Below, one piece after another: positions 11,492-24,100 of a stretch of 64,000 nucleotides of DNA. Within the stretch, counting starts at the first letter, position 1. Each line of letters opens with the position of its first letter. Source of the stretch: Puffinus mauretanicus (taxonomy: Eukaryota > Chordata > Aves > Procellariiformes > Procellariidae). The position numbers were made by a program, and so were the translations under genes. The stretch is taken from assembly GCA_023333565.1 (NCBI GenBank), contig JAJKFH010003627.1, positions 6,305,501 to 6,369,500 on the forward strand. Reading direction: 5' to 3'. The notes beneath the pieces are model-generated. The model was not told the origin of the DNA. It saw only the letters and a program-made list of their open reading frames with translations, and searched no databases.

Positions 11492-11497
11492 GTACGG
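11489..11497 (+). other. 5' splice site CAG|GTACGG
   Basis: The donor is CAG|GTACGG, with the cut after 11491. It matches consensus at -3 to +3 and at +5 (G) but has C at +4, so it is moderate in strength. It leaves a phase-1 junction, and the codon for the Gly before the expected His of GX2H is split. Reading into the intron gives Gly-Thr-Ala and then TGA at 11500-11502, so intron retention would end the protein just before the second GX2H histidine. Confidence 0.8.
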
Positions 11498-12276
11498 CAT
11501 GAATTTTTCTGCTTCTCTCGGTTATCGTGATTGGAAGTAAAGTGGTTTGAATGCTTCAGGGTTTTGTCTCTGGCCCTGCGGGAAGATGTCTTAGGGACTT
11601 CCCTTTGAAGCAGAAAGGCTTTTGTTTGTCTAAACCTGCCTCTAAAATGCAGTGAGTTGGTGTAGGAGGCAGGCCTGGGTCCGGCCGGGCTGTGGACAGG
11701 CTGCACTCCTTTGCTTTCCATCCGATTGTAAAACGTGAGGCTGTTAATGCTTTTCACGCTGTTGTGTTTGTTCCCTTCCCAGCCCAACCTGTGGGCCGCG
11801 TGGGTTATGTTCACACCGTGGTTGTGTTTGTGGCTGCGGGCGTAGGAGATGGTTGAAGTGCCTTTGAATTTGCGAGCCCAGGTGCTGATGGCAGTGACTG
11901 ACAGGGGAACACAAACCTTGCTGTGGCGTAGGCACGTCTGCGTGGCTCAGGGTGCTGGCCTGGGGTTTCAGACCTTTTGGGGTTGCCACTTTGGTGGTGG
12001 GTGTGCAGTCTGGCTGGTTTTGGACCTTGCACAGAGGGGTGCATGTGTTACGTGTGTAGGTAAATGACAGGATTTTAAATCATTAAGTGAAAATCCAATG
12101 CATCCCTCTGCCTGTTTAAGTTTTCTCCCTGAAGTCTGCAGAACAAAGATGTCTATAGTGCTTCTGTGAGTCTGCGACAGTACGTGCTACTGTCCTTTTT
12201 TTCCCTTTTTTAATTTTTTTCCCTGTTCAATGGAATTCACATTTCTGTGTGATAAGAGTATAAATAATAACTGTTC

Positions 12277-12343
12277 GGGCCCCAGTTCAGCAGAAAGCAG
12301 CAGCTTAAGTGGCTCTTTGAGCTCCCTTGACTTCAAGGCAGCC
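12277..12343 (-). repeat. Ancient amniote interspersed repeat fragment
   Basis: GGGCCCCAGTTCAGCAGAAAG, CAGCTTAAGTGG and CTCCCTTGACTTCAAGG appear in the order of an old reptile/bird repeat whose intact form runs GGGCC..CAGCAAAGCACTTAAGCACATG..CCCATTGACTTCAATGG. The copy is strongly diverged. The strand call is relative to the copies at 7.3 kb and 62.7 kb and is approximate. Confidence 0.5.
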
Positions 12344-12344
12344 T

Positions 12345-15300
12345 GAGATTGTCGTGCCGAGAACCGATCCGCTCCTCCTGCTCCCTCTCCTTGACAATTT
12401 CTCATTTTTGACAGAACTTTGCTTCTCATCCCATGGCTCTCGCTATGAACTTTGGCAACAACTTGCTTTTCGCTACTCACTTCGGTGGGAATTTTGATTA
12501 AAGACTGCAGGGTTTAGCAGAGATACATGCATTTTGATGTATTTATTTTTTAAGTGTATCTAGACTGAATTTTCCCAAGCTTATTTAATCTCAAGCTTGC
12601 CTGATATTTCTGCCCAAGGAGTTTTGCTTAACTGTTTTTACAGTAGGAAAATATATCATGGTGGTTCATAATTGGATAGGGATTCATAAAAAACAGCTTG
12701 TCTAACCCAAGGAGCGGGGTTTATCAGAGATCATCGAACATGATGGTTTTGATGTAGTCTCCAGTTCTGGAAGTCCCTTAACCAGTATATACTGGAGCTG
12801 GGAGGATAAACTGGGCATCGTTGCGCGCTTGCCCTGCTCTGTACACACTTTTCCTGGGTATCAATTACAGACCACGGCTTAAGACAGGATTTTGGACTAG
12901 ATGGGTCATGGATCCAATCCACTGCAGCTCTTTGTATGTGCTAATGACAGAAATTAAATTAAGCAAATGGATACTAATTACACATTGCTTTCCATAGAAA
13001 GTCACGTCTCAGTTGTGGGAGGTTTGAGCTTTCATTCCCCACCCCATCGGAGAGCGTCTACCTGAAGCCCCTGGGCAGCATCGCTTGGGAAAGCTGGCTC
13101 ATAAAGACCAAGTCTCGTTTGCTCCTTCACTCTCCATTTTTGGTGATGTTTGTCGCTGGGTTATTTCTTCTTCCCAGAGCTGACTGTAGCAGGACAGAAC
13201 AGACACATGCAGCAGGATTTATTGAAAACTGGGGCATGGGAGACGCCGAGAAAAGCTTTTTGTTTTGGGTTCTTTGTTCCAGCATCCCTTTGGCCTTTCT
13301 CACTAAAGCGGGCCATCCCTGCAGGCCGTCCCTACTTTAAGTACAATTAATTCCTCCTCTTTTCTCTGGGGTGTTTTTTCCTTCGTGCAGTAAGTACTGA
13401 GAAAATTATTAATTTTTCAATGCCAAAACTTTTATGTGGCCGAAGTGCAAGTAAGTTCATTTTCTCTTATGATTCAAATGCAGTTTTCTCCTGCAGGTTT
13501 TTGTTGGGTTTTTGTGGTGTTGTGTTTTTTTTTCCCCCCACACGCTGAATTGTAAGAGTGGCTTTTATTGATACATTTTGTGGTTTGCATTCTTACATCT
13601 ACTTCTTTAATTTTAAGGGGGTTTTTTTTGTATTTGGGTCATGATTTCAAATTGTTTTCTAAAACCTTGAGGGTTTGGTTTTGGCTTTTATAAAAGTGAA
13701 GGGTGTTTTTTGATGAAAGTTGAGGCTTTCACATATTCCCATGAATTCTGAAGTGCAAAATTTTAGGAATGCACCTTTGGCATGATAGGGTCTGCAGGAG
13801 TGCATTTGCTCTCAAAACAGTGCAAAAGTTATTTCTTTCATTTAACATTCTGCATATTTAAGATTAACATGATGGAGGGGAAATAATTTGAAAAAAATAT
13901 TATGGATAATGTACTCTAAAAGGTATTGTTCTTATGCTAAGCATGATCTCCGCATTAATCCATTTATTTTGAGGATATTGGAACTAATGAATGAGTAATA
14001 ATTAAATTATATATGTATATTATGAATTGGTTTCCAAATTTCATAATCTCCGTCATTGCTGCTGGGAAGGGAAGAATTGGATAAAACTGTGATGGCAAAT
14101 AAAATTAGGAAAATAAGTATTTTCCCAAATAAGAAAATAAGCTTGTTATGAGAAAAGCACCTTGGAAAAACTTCACCAAACGCAATGTTATGGACCGGGG
14201 CCGCTGCAGGAGGGATTCCCAAGCCCTGCACGATGATTCGTTTGGACTCGGTGGCATCCTGTAATTTGCAGGTATAACTGGAGCCAAGGGGCTTGGGGAC
14301 AGGGTCCTACCCTGGAAACAGCCCTTCCGAGGCAGAGCCCTGCCTGGTTCCTCCGGTGGCCTCCCCATGGGGAGCCATACCTCATGGAAACTGCTGTAGG
14401 GAGGATTACCTGGCTTTTGCCCAGCTGCATGTAGCAATTGAAGCTCTGTTGCTCTGTCCGAGCACCATCCTCAGCTTGATTTAAGATCCCAGGGCCATGG
14501 ATGGGTAGTTCGGCAGTGTCTAACACTGAATTAGTATAACCAGCTTGACTAAGCCAGGAGACACCATGCAGGTGTCTTTGCAAATTACGGTCTGGTTCGG
14601 TTCGGCATATCCTTCTCAATGCCTGCAGCAGCAAGACATTTTATAGACTCCTCCGGGAGTATGTACTGTTGTTTAGAACCAAAAAAAAAAACCACCAACA
14701 AAACAGTGAAACCCAAACCACACACGGGGGTCACCGTGACCAAAAGCAGTAGTTTACAGGATGAAAACCATGGCTGGCTTCAGCTGTAAAATAAGATGAT
14801 GGTGGTGGTGCAGGAGCCTGGTGCTACTGAGCTGGAGGATGCCGGTGTCTGTCAGCAGAAAGTGTGGTTGGTGTGGTGGGTTTGGACTGGCAGAAATCCC
14901 TTCTGGGTTGAAACATGGTAGAGTGTAAGGACCTGTCCCCATAACAAAAAATGTACTTTCCCATCAGAAAAACGTTGGATTCCCACCTGGCTGGCTGAAA
15001 ACATGTGGCTGGAGGGGAGCGCAGTGGAGGGAGGCATGGCAACTCCTCTCACCAGATCTAAATAACCTTTGTGTAAGGCAAGATCCCACACCCTGGTCCC
15101 ACCAGATCTAGCAGGTCAGGTCAGCACTGCAGACATCCCCACCGGTTTCAGATGGAAAAGGATCAAACCCAAGGAAAGGGGCAAGAAATAAAAATTGCGT
15201 GGAAATTGGTGGAGGGTGCCACTCGGGTACAGCAGGAGTCACCCTGGGAAAAGCACTGCTGGTTTTCTGAAGAATGCTTGTTTCCCAGTAAAGCTGTGGC

Positions 15301-17440
15301 CATTGGGCTGATTAGAATATAGCAGGCAATTAATTTAGTTGCCTGTGCAACTCTGCATGTTTGTGGCCTGGTTATTAGCTATTTTAGACATAGAATTTCT
15401 ACCTTCATCCTGCCTTGCTTTTGAATGAAGGCTGATCAAAATCTTTCAGCTGATAGTTTTTTCAGTAGAAAATTGGGCATTTGGGGAAAACAGATTTTTT
15501 TTTTTCTGTTCGCTTCTGAAAAAGCGAGTCCACTTCTTGCAGACATCCATCAAAATCCCAAGTGCTTGGGTGTCTGTAAACTAGGATCCCCAGTTAAACT
15601 GTTTTGCAATGTGCCATTTAGAGCTGAGCTGCAAAGTCATCGTGGCGCACTGTAGGAGAGGCGGTTCAGAGTCTGGTCCGAAACGGAGCACGAGGCCGTG
15701 ACGCATCGAACAGACAAGTCCTGGGGACAAAGAAGTGGTAAGGGGACAGGCATTTGAATATCCAGGCAAGCTGAGATAAAACAGTTTTTACATCCACAAA
15801 GTGAAGCGAAGCATTTTTATGCTGTTGAAAGATACTTTTTCTTCTTGCTCTGGTCAGAAGTATTAAAACAAAAAAATTACACAATTCTAAATGGAGCTCT
15901 TCAGTTTTCTGCCATTTTTAAAAATAAAAAGTAGGCTTTTCAATAGATTTCCCCCTTCCCCGCCTTCCATGGCATTACTCACAATTTAAAAGCATTGAAG
16001 CAGTTCAGACTTTTAATTTATTCCTTTATAAAACACGTAGAAGTGAAAATAGCCATTTATTCTTTCTACTTTCATTTCTTTCTCCTCTCCAAGAAAAATA
16101 CAGACTTTGGGTAAAATGGGACCCAGCTCTATACCCAGCTCTGTACGCTTCATTCTTCTCCTGCCAGGGTTTACCGTATTCAGACTTACTGTGAAAATCT
16201 CACCATAGCTATATTCACAGTGACTATACTCTACTAATGAAACAGCATTTATTGTTTGCGCAGTTAAATGATATTTTTCAGGTAACAGGCATGGTAATTT
16301 TTCCCTTTGAATGAATAAAGGTAGCTAAATAGAGTACTTTCAAGTAAAATTTGGGGGTTTGCTTGTTTTCTGTGTTTTGAAAATCCATCCTGGATTGCTA
16401 GGAATTATTGATCCGAAATAACAACGAAGCGCCTTAGACCTGATATATACAGGCAATTTATAAAGGTTCATTTACAGTCAAGAAAGTGAGTCGCAGCCAA
16501 GAGCACATGGGCTGTTAAAAAGAGTTAATATTTGGCAACTAAGACTATACACATGAAGTCAATGTTTAAGAAAAAAAATCACTCTGGTTTATTTCATTTT
16601 TATGGGCAAATAATTTTCAAGTAACACTTATGATAACAGATGGATAAATTTATGTCTGCAGTTAATTTGAACGATAATTTCCTTAGGATGTTTTACTTAC
16701 TTGCAGTTCTTTTTTTCTTTCTTTTATGAGAGCTGTCAGTTTTGTAGCTGAGAGCTGGATTTACTGCTTCAGAAATTCGGATGCTGCTCCAGTTCGTGAT
16801 GTTTATTAGCAGCCAAATCAGTAGGCTTTAAGACAGTGGGTTTTTTTATTTAAAATAATAAATATATCATGGAGAATATTCTTTTAGTACTGAGAGACAG
16901 AGTTGAAATGCAAGTACCATAGCATCTCCCACAGCAAGAGGGGAATCAAACTGTCTCTGGACCACAGACCTGCGGTGGAGGAAAGCACATGTTTCCCATC
17001 CCACCACGTCCAGGCAGCCTCCTGTGTCTGAGAGGTCGGAGAAGACCCGGGCTGTTGTCCATGGTGTGGTGGAAGCCAGAGCGGGCTGGTGACCACGGCT
17101 CCTAATGAAGTCAGTGCATGTTAAGAGGGATCGATGCGTGTGAAAGTCTTTTGCTCAGCTGTAGGCTTAGGTGGCTGAGATTAGGTACCTACTTGTTGAT
17201 GGATTAGGCTTAAGATGTTCTGCAAGAAAAAAAGGTACAGGCTGTGCTGTAGATGTCTGAGTGCTCCCATGAAAGCAGAGGAATTTGTCGCAGAGTAGGA
17301 ACAGCAGGAGTAGATTTTGATTGTTCCTGTGCTCAGAACAGGTAAATTCCCTCCCCATCCTGCAGAGTTTTCTCAGCCAGCGTTGGGCAGGCAGCCTCAT
17401 CAGACGTGATTCTGATCATCATAAATTAGACTGTTACCAA
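12345..17440. other. Intron stretch, A+T-rich, no gene recognised
   Basis: No splice-flanked open frame resembling the next TIKI exon was seen. Simple tracts: T-rich with G (TTTTGTTGGGTTTTTGTGG, about 13499-13545), A-run with CCACCAACAAAAC (about 14681-14705), and A/T-rich blocks at 13860-14010, 15900-16060 and 16550-16700. A small local duplication, CCCAGCTCTATA then CCCAGCTCTGTA, lies at about 16122-16146. Confidence 0.5.
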
Positions 17441-17441
17441 T

Positions 17442-17500
17442 AATCATAGAATAGTTTGGGTTGGAAGGAACCTTTTAAAGGTCATCTAGTCCAACCTTCC
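17442..17500 (-). mobile_element. CR1 LINE 3'-end fragment (avian type)
   Basis: AATCATAGAATAGTTTGGGT, TGGAAGGAACC, AAAGGTCATCTAGTCCAACC match the widely repeated avian CR1 3' end read in antisense, with the terminal TTCTATGATT octamer-type repeat lying at the left. Only about 60 bp survives, a strongly 5'-truncated copy with no reverse-transcriptase remains. This is the best single piece of evidence that the host is a bird. Confidence 0.88.
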
Positions 17501-17504
17501 CAAA

Positions 17505-20500
17505 CAATAATGTTACATATTGTTTCCAATGTTATCTGGTGATTCTTCATAATGGGACTCGGAAGTGGGTTGCACTGTGTTTTCATTAGGGAAAGAGAAA
17601 ATTGTGCAACTCTTCTATAGGATGGGGTTGGTATGAGAGCACAGCAAGAATATAAAATCTCCTTTTCCTAGTCCTCAGCTCCAGCTCTTTCCCTTTTGTC
17701 CTCTCTACAAAGGATTCCCAAGGGGAATTTTAGTATACATCATTTTAGATACTGGAGATACCAAAGGTAGGAACAGGCTCACCCTTCACCTTCTGGAGTA
17801 AGTAGGGATTGACAGTCATCTCCAAGGTGGCCCGGGTCTTGCGTGGTCTGGATCACCGCTGAGATGCGCTTATTTTTCTCCATAAACAAAAGAGCGCCGG
17901 GGAGATACCCAGATGATGCAGATGTCCTGAACATGCTTCATCCATGGCTAAAAACGTGACCACAACTGAGATGGAACATGATGGCTGTTGAATTTGGGAG
18001 GGGGGATGAAGGGAGATGGGAGAGGGTGGGATTTTTTTGTTACTAGAAACCATATTTCTACTCAGTAGTTCGGGAGAGGAAAGGAAGCGATGGATACTAT
18101 ATGTAGCTTAAAAACGCAAGTAATTAAAATCCAGAGAGCCTTTGTGAAAGCCATTAGCACCTGCCACCGGATCTGGCACTCGGGTTCACGTATGTTACTT
18201 GAAAGTGTTTTTTCAAAAGGGAAATGCCTTGAGGCTGCCATCCAACGGCAGACTGAGGACTCGGGATTTACAGATGTTGAATATGCAGATAGCTGTCTTG
18301 CACTCCCAACTGATGCAATCTTGCGCGCAGATTGGGCACGAAGTTACACCCACTGTTGTGTTGCTGAGAACCACCTCAGCCTGGCATGGGAAGTCCGGCC
18401 CTCCATCTTCCAGAATTGTGTAGCTCTTTCCCATTTCCAGTCTTTGTCTTGGATCCTCTGTGGAACATAAAAGAAGAAAAAGGAAAAAAAAAAAAACCAC
18501 CACTTGCAGGCTGGAATATAAAGAGACTTTATCCCCTGGGTCAGGCGTCCTGGTCCAACACTGATTAGTGGTGCTACTGACATCACTAGCGCAGTTCATC
18601 AACGGGCTGTCTCAGTGGAGCAAGAAGTTGGCGACCAGGAGATTGAACTTGGCGAGCCTACAAAAGAGAAGAAAAGGGTGAATTAACAGTTTGCAGATGC
18701 TAGAATTCCCTCTGCTCATGTTTATTTGGGCATCCAGATGCTTATAGTGAGGTCGGGCTGTTTTTGTGTATGACTTCTTTTACTATTAGTTTTTAAGGCA
18801 AAGTATTACTTTGCTTTTAAAAATATACTTGCATGCTAATTTTGACCAAAGCCATGTAATTGATTCATTTAAAAGTCTGCATTAAACAGGCAACGCCTGA
18901 TTCTCTTTTCAGACACTGTTGTAAATCGGGAGATACTCCACTGGGGAAAAGCTTGTTCCAAGTGCAAATCCAGCCTGTAGCCTTTTAAAATAAAAATAAA
19001 ATTTAAAAAAATCAGGGTAACTTTTTTCATGTACATTGATCCTATATCATATGGAGATCTGGAAGCCTCTGAATATTTGGGTTTCACCTGAAGCTTAAAT
19101 CGACAAAGAGAGTGCCTGAGTTGGGGAGGCCAAAATAAATGTGCCTGAACTACCCTATTGTGAAAAGGGAACTACCACTCTGAAGGCCGATCCCTGTAAT
19201 TCTGATTTAAGAAAAAACTCCTGTTGTGTAACAAGATATTAATCGTAGAAACACAGTATAGCCTATGCAATGGTGAGGGCTGTCTTGAGGCTGCTGTCAC
19301 CTATACCACCCAAGGAAGGCAAGAGACGTAGCAAGTGAAAGAACAGATTCATGTGATTGGGCTTGCACTTTGCTTTTTCTCCTGGACCCTTTGGTCCAGC
19401 ATCGTGCTCAGCAGGCAGTCCTGCCTGGCCACTTCTCACCGTCGCTTTCATCGTTGCTCCACTGAAGTAGGGTACAGCCCCAAATCCAAGCCTTTATGTC
19501 TGCTTGCTGCAGGTATTCAGGTAAATGTTAAAAGCAAGTAAAATGGGCGCTGCAAACCACAGTGTATACGTTTACCATCTCTGGTGTAATTCTTCCCGTG
19601 ATGAATGGGGAAAGTTGCCTGTACACAGTAGGATTTTTGGTTTAAAGAAACGTATATGTTAATGTCAGCTCCTCTGGGTCCCTGACATTTTCATATCGTA
19701 TTTATTATTACGCCTGTGCCAAGTTCTACTGTATAAGTCTAATTCTGCCTGCCTGTTCTCAAAGAAAAGAAAGCTATATTGGCCCCTCCTGTCCTATAAT
19801 ATAGAGATTTTGGCTATGCCCTTGCTGTATTTCTCTTCAACATTTGAGATGTAAAAATGTAGACATAATTCAGGAAATTTTTCTCCTTTCAGAACTGCAA
19901 AGAAACATGAGAGATTTGCACTCAGGCTTAAGCGCTCTGCTGAACAGGAATGAGCTTAAACAGGGGATGAAATACTCTTTCACCCCCCCACACACGCGCA
20001 AGAACTTGCTGTGGATCCACAGGCCACCCTGCAAGCTCTCAGGAGACCAGGCAGAGGTCCCATATAACTCTAGATTTCATAAGAAGGGTGTTGAAATCAA
20101 TATATGGATGCCAGACAATTCATCACTTTTCATCCAAAACTGCCTCATCAGAAAATTCCCAACCAGCTTTAACAGTGCTATTGGGAAGATTTTAAAAGGG
20201 CAATGTGGAGAACCCAAAGACTGGCAGTTTTCCTCTCACACTGAGGTTTCTGTGGAATGCTCGTGTGAAAAGGCAAACAGGATACAGATTGCAAAGGATC
20301 CAAGGATCTTCTCTCAGCTGGGATACCTTTGTGTGCTACCTGCAGTGATTAAGATGTCTCCACATCTGAGCGTACTTCCAGTCACTCTGCTGCGTGGTGG
20401 TGTCCCAGAGCAGAAGGAGATTTGGCTACTCGATTTCCTTAAATTCAGAGCCTGGTATGCTAGCACAAATCCTTCAGTAGGGTTTCACTTTAATGCAAGT

Positions 20501-21050
20501 TGATGGGGTTGACATGGGTTCATGTTTCTTTCTGCTGCCCCTCCTGCCTGGGTGCTTACCTCCGGTGGAGGAGCAGGGATGTCCCAAAGCATCCTAGACC
20601 ACCATAAGTGTATCCCCTGCAGCTCCCCTGTCAGAGCCTCGGGCTAGTAGAGCAGGAGCTGGGAAAGGAATTTAGCAGAGCAAGGAACCAGTTTGTACGG
20701 CTTGTGGTGTTGGTCTCCTACAGGTTCAAGCCATTTCTGACCAGTTTTAGGGCCGAGTTGCAGGAGGACAGCGTATGGGGAAGAACCAGTGATCTCCTTG
20801 ATGGACTGGGAAGACAGGGCGTGACTGCTGGCTGGAGTTAGTTGTTTTGCAAAAGTAGATGTGAAGCTGAAAGCCTTAAAAAGCCTGGCTGTAAATTATG
20901 TGGATTTCTTGTGGATTTTTACTGGTATGGAAACTGGGACTGGAAATCTCATTAAACTGGGCGTTCTTGTGAGAGTTCCAGGTTTTCTTGGTCATGGTTA
21001 TGCCAGGAATACCATCAGAGCAAACTTGCTGAGAAAGGATTTATGGATTT
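17505..21050. other. Intron stretch with one long open frame, no supported gene
   Basis: Mostly unremarkable DNA. An A-rich tract with CCACCAC lies at 18471-18502. The plus-strand frame 19844-20503 (first codon TTG, so not a normal start) is open for 219 codons but resembles no family I know. It is preceded by a strong acceptor-like signal at 19892, treated separately as a candidate exon. Confidence 0.5.
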
Positions 21051-21106
21051 GGGATCAGATCCTATTCTCACTGAATTAATGGTAGCTCTGCAACTGACAT
21101 CAAGGT
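21051..21106 (+). repeat. Ancient amniote interspersed repeat fragment
   Basis: GATCAGATCCTATTCTCACT, GAATTAATGGTAGCTCTGC and AACTGACATCAAGG correspond in order to an old reptile/bird repeat with GATCCTGTTCTCACTGAAGT followed by CAATGGGAGCTTTGCCATTG. It is diverged but colinear. The family name is not certain. Confidence 0.55.
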
Positions 21107-21109
21107 GAC

Positions 21110-24100
21110 TGGCGTGTGCACCTGGATGAGACAACATTTATTTCTCATTCCAGTTCTTTAATCTAGGCTGCTACTTTCACATTACTGGAAAACATCAATA
21201 CCCTCTTTATAAGCCTATGAAGTCCCAGTTCCATTGTTATTTTCTCTGGTAGATCAGAAGAGACGTGTCAAGGAAAAGAAAACGTGTGCGCAACATACCT
21301 CTGCCCAAAAAAAATATTTAAATATCAGAAATGTAAAGCGAAGATAGAATTACTTAGAGAGACAGAAGGGAAATAATTAGAGCTCCAGCCAGCAAGAAGA
21401 GATGTCGTAAACTTCGGTTACTCACCTCTCGTAGACATTCAAAACGCAAACTCTGCCACTGTTCAGCCATTTTATAGAGGCCTGTAGAACGCAGCAGAGG
21501 TCTGTTGGACAAAATTGCTCTGGTGGCAACTAAAACTGGGCTCAAACCCAAGTCCAATAGCTAAGCTGCCATCTGAAATTGGAAAAAGTTTGGGTTCATG
21601 TCTGAGTCTCAGCTCCCTTTCTGCTCTGCAATAGACCTAACGAAACCCTGACTCTGGACTTGACTGATGGGGAGTGAGAAGTAACTCCAGTCTGTGGAAG
21701 ATGTTGCTGTTTCAAATTGGTTTTTAAAAAGATCAGTAACCAAATTTGAAAATATGGGAATTATTAGCAAAAATGGAGAACATTGGTGCGCTGGTACTGG
21801 GGTGCTGCTTTTGGGAGAAGCTCCAGAGCTGTGGCTGCTGGACGCCCACACGTGACTGGCTTGGAGGTAGCCCCAGAGGTCTGGCTCTTGGTAAACCAGT
21901 TTGCTAAAGAGTTCTGAACTGAAACATGGCAAAATATGATTTCAGAGCTACCAGGCTTTACTCCTATTGACTTCCAGGCAGGCAGTGGGAAAGAGCAGGC
22001 AGATGAATAAGCAAAAAGCCAGATGAATCGGTCTTGGAACTTCTGTTTTTCAAGAGATATTCAATGAGACCCACCAAATGCTTTGATTTCGATAAACTGT
22101 TATTCATCAACTGAGAATTATTCTGCCAGAGAACTTCCAAAGACCTTTTTAATCTAGACGCAACATTTTGGTGGAGTTCAGCTTTGAATCTATCCCTGGC
22201 AGAAAACTGAAATCTCCATCATTTTCCTGGAATAATGTTGCAGGACTGAAACCTATGTGACTTGTATCTAAAATAAATAACTTGAGTATTTTTAGTACTT
22301 TTCTGTACTTTATTATGGGAAATACCTTAAATACTGAGGTTTGCAAACTTTTAAAAATTGTATTTATACACCGAAGGTAATTGGAGAGAAAAATCAAATG
22401 CCACCACTGGGTTAACTCAGTATGAAATTCGGCACCAGTTTTCAGTATTTATACAGAATTCACATTCACTTTGCGTTTTTCCTTGAGGTGTTTGAGGTAC
22501 AGTGAAACTGCTGTGAGGTTCTTATCACTTAGCGATCTGGTCTGGTTCCAGCTGAAAATTTTGCAGTACCTCTCACTGGGAGGATTGGTTTAAAAGGAAC
22601 AGAAATCTGCCAAAGAAATAAAGAGTTCATTATTGACATCAATGCTATTTTTAATCTGGTTTCCTAAGGAAACGAGCTTAGAGCAATCACAGTGTTTGTG
22701 AGAGAGTGTGTGTGTGTGTATATAGGTGTGTGTGAATATGTCCTTCCCCCTCGTAAATTTTTCATCTGTTGGCTGATTATAACCAAGCTTGACAGATGGC
22801 TAGAGTCTCCAAGATAGTAAGTTCTTGCATGCTTCATGAAAATAAGTAATTGGATAGAAGAAAAAGAAATTCGTAGTGCTCATCCACTGAAAGAGCACAG
22901 CATGAGCTCAGCTTTTATTAGATCCCAGAAAATTCCTATGGGAGAGGGAGGTGAGACACATCTCCATAGGCAACAGCACTTTATTGGTTCCTCTGCATGC
23001 GGGAGGATGTGGTGTGTAGTCCGTATATCAGTCATGGCATGGTTTGAACTGAACAATGATGTTTAGAGTACATAGTTATTATCCAGAGTATCTCAGGAGC
23101 CACGTGTTACCTCTGGGCTGCCCTCTAATGAGGTGCTCATTCTCAAGGCCAGAGCAATATCAAGGAGCAGGTTTGTAAATGTGACCGAGGCATGGCTCCA
23201 GGACTCTCTATAAACCTAATGAGTCGTGGGCACTCAAACTGTGCAGCCTCACTACTGCTAATTGGCCAAGTGTGCCATCAACCATGCCCAAAAATGTTCT
23301 TAAGTAGCCAAGGGGTGAAAAGAGCATCAGAAACTCTTATGAGTCCAGGAGGCAGCCTGGGGCAGCATTCCTGTGTGCAGAGTTCAGGAACGCTTTCCCC
23401 AGACCGAAGGTCATTCCCTTGAGAGCCAAAACAGCTCACTGGCAATGGGGAACAAAATTAAGAAACAAAGAAAAGAGTAAAGCACAACCTGGAGGAAAGC
23501 GGTTTTGCAACATTAGCTTATCAGACAAGGGGATGGTTGTCACTTAGCAGTTGGAGAAGCTGCTCAGAAAACATTGTGATGAGGACAGTACTTGAAAACT
23601 TTCCAGAGCAAAATACAGATGGGGATCAGAAAAGCCAAGCCAGAGTTAGTTCTTAATTGTATTACTTTTTTTTCCTTGAGATTGAAAATTATGTATCTAG
23701 TATCTTGGTAACAATGACAACTGTTGGGGTGGGACTCTTCGTCGTGAACTCTAGGTGTCTGAAAGTTCAGTGCATCTTCTGTGTAAGATCATCAGGTTCC
23801 TTTCAAACCCCCAGAGGACAAACCTTCCCACTCATCTCAGATGCATATTTTAAGACGGAAGGAATTGCCCTCTGGAGACATCTTTCCACTGACTACAGAG
23901 GAAATCTAGAAGATTGGCCTCCAACAGATGCCTGACTTTCAGATGAGTGGGATTAATTGAACCCTGAAAGCAGGAGTCAGGAATTCAGGGTGTTTTGTCC
24001 TTACCTCTGCCTGACCTTGAGCAAGCTGCTCAGCGTACTGAGCGATGTTTTGCATTGCTGCCAATGGAAGAGCCTTAATAATCCTGAGAAAAAATTGCAA

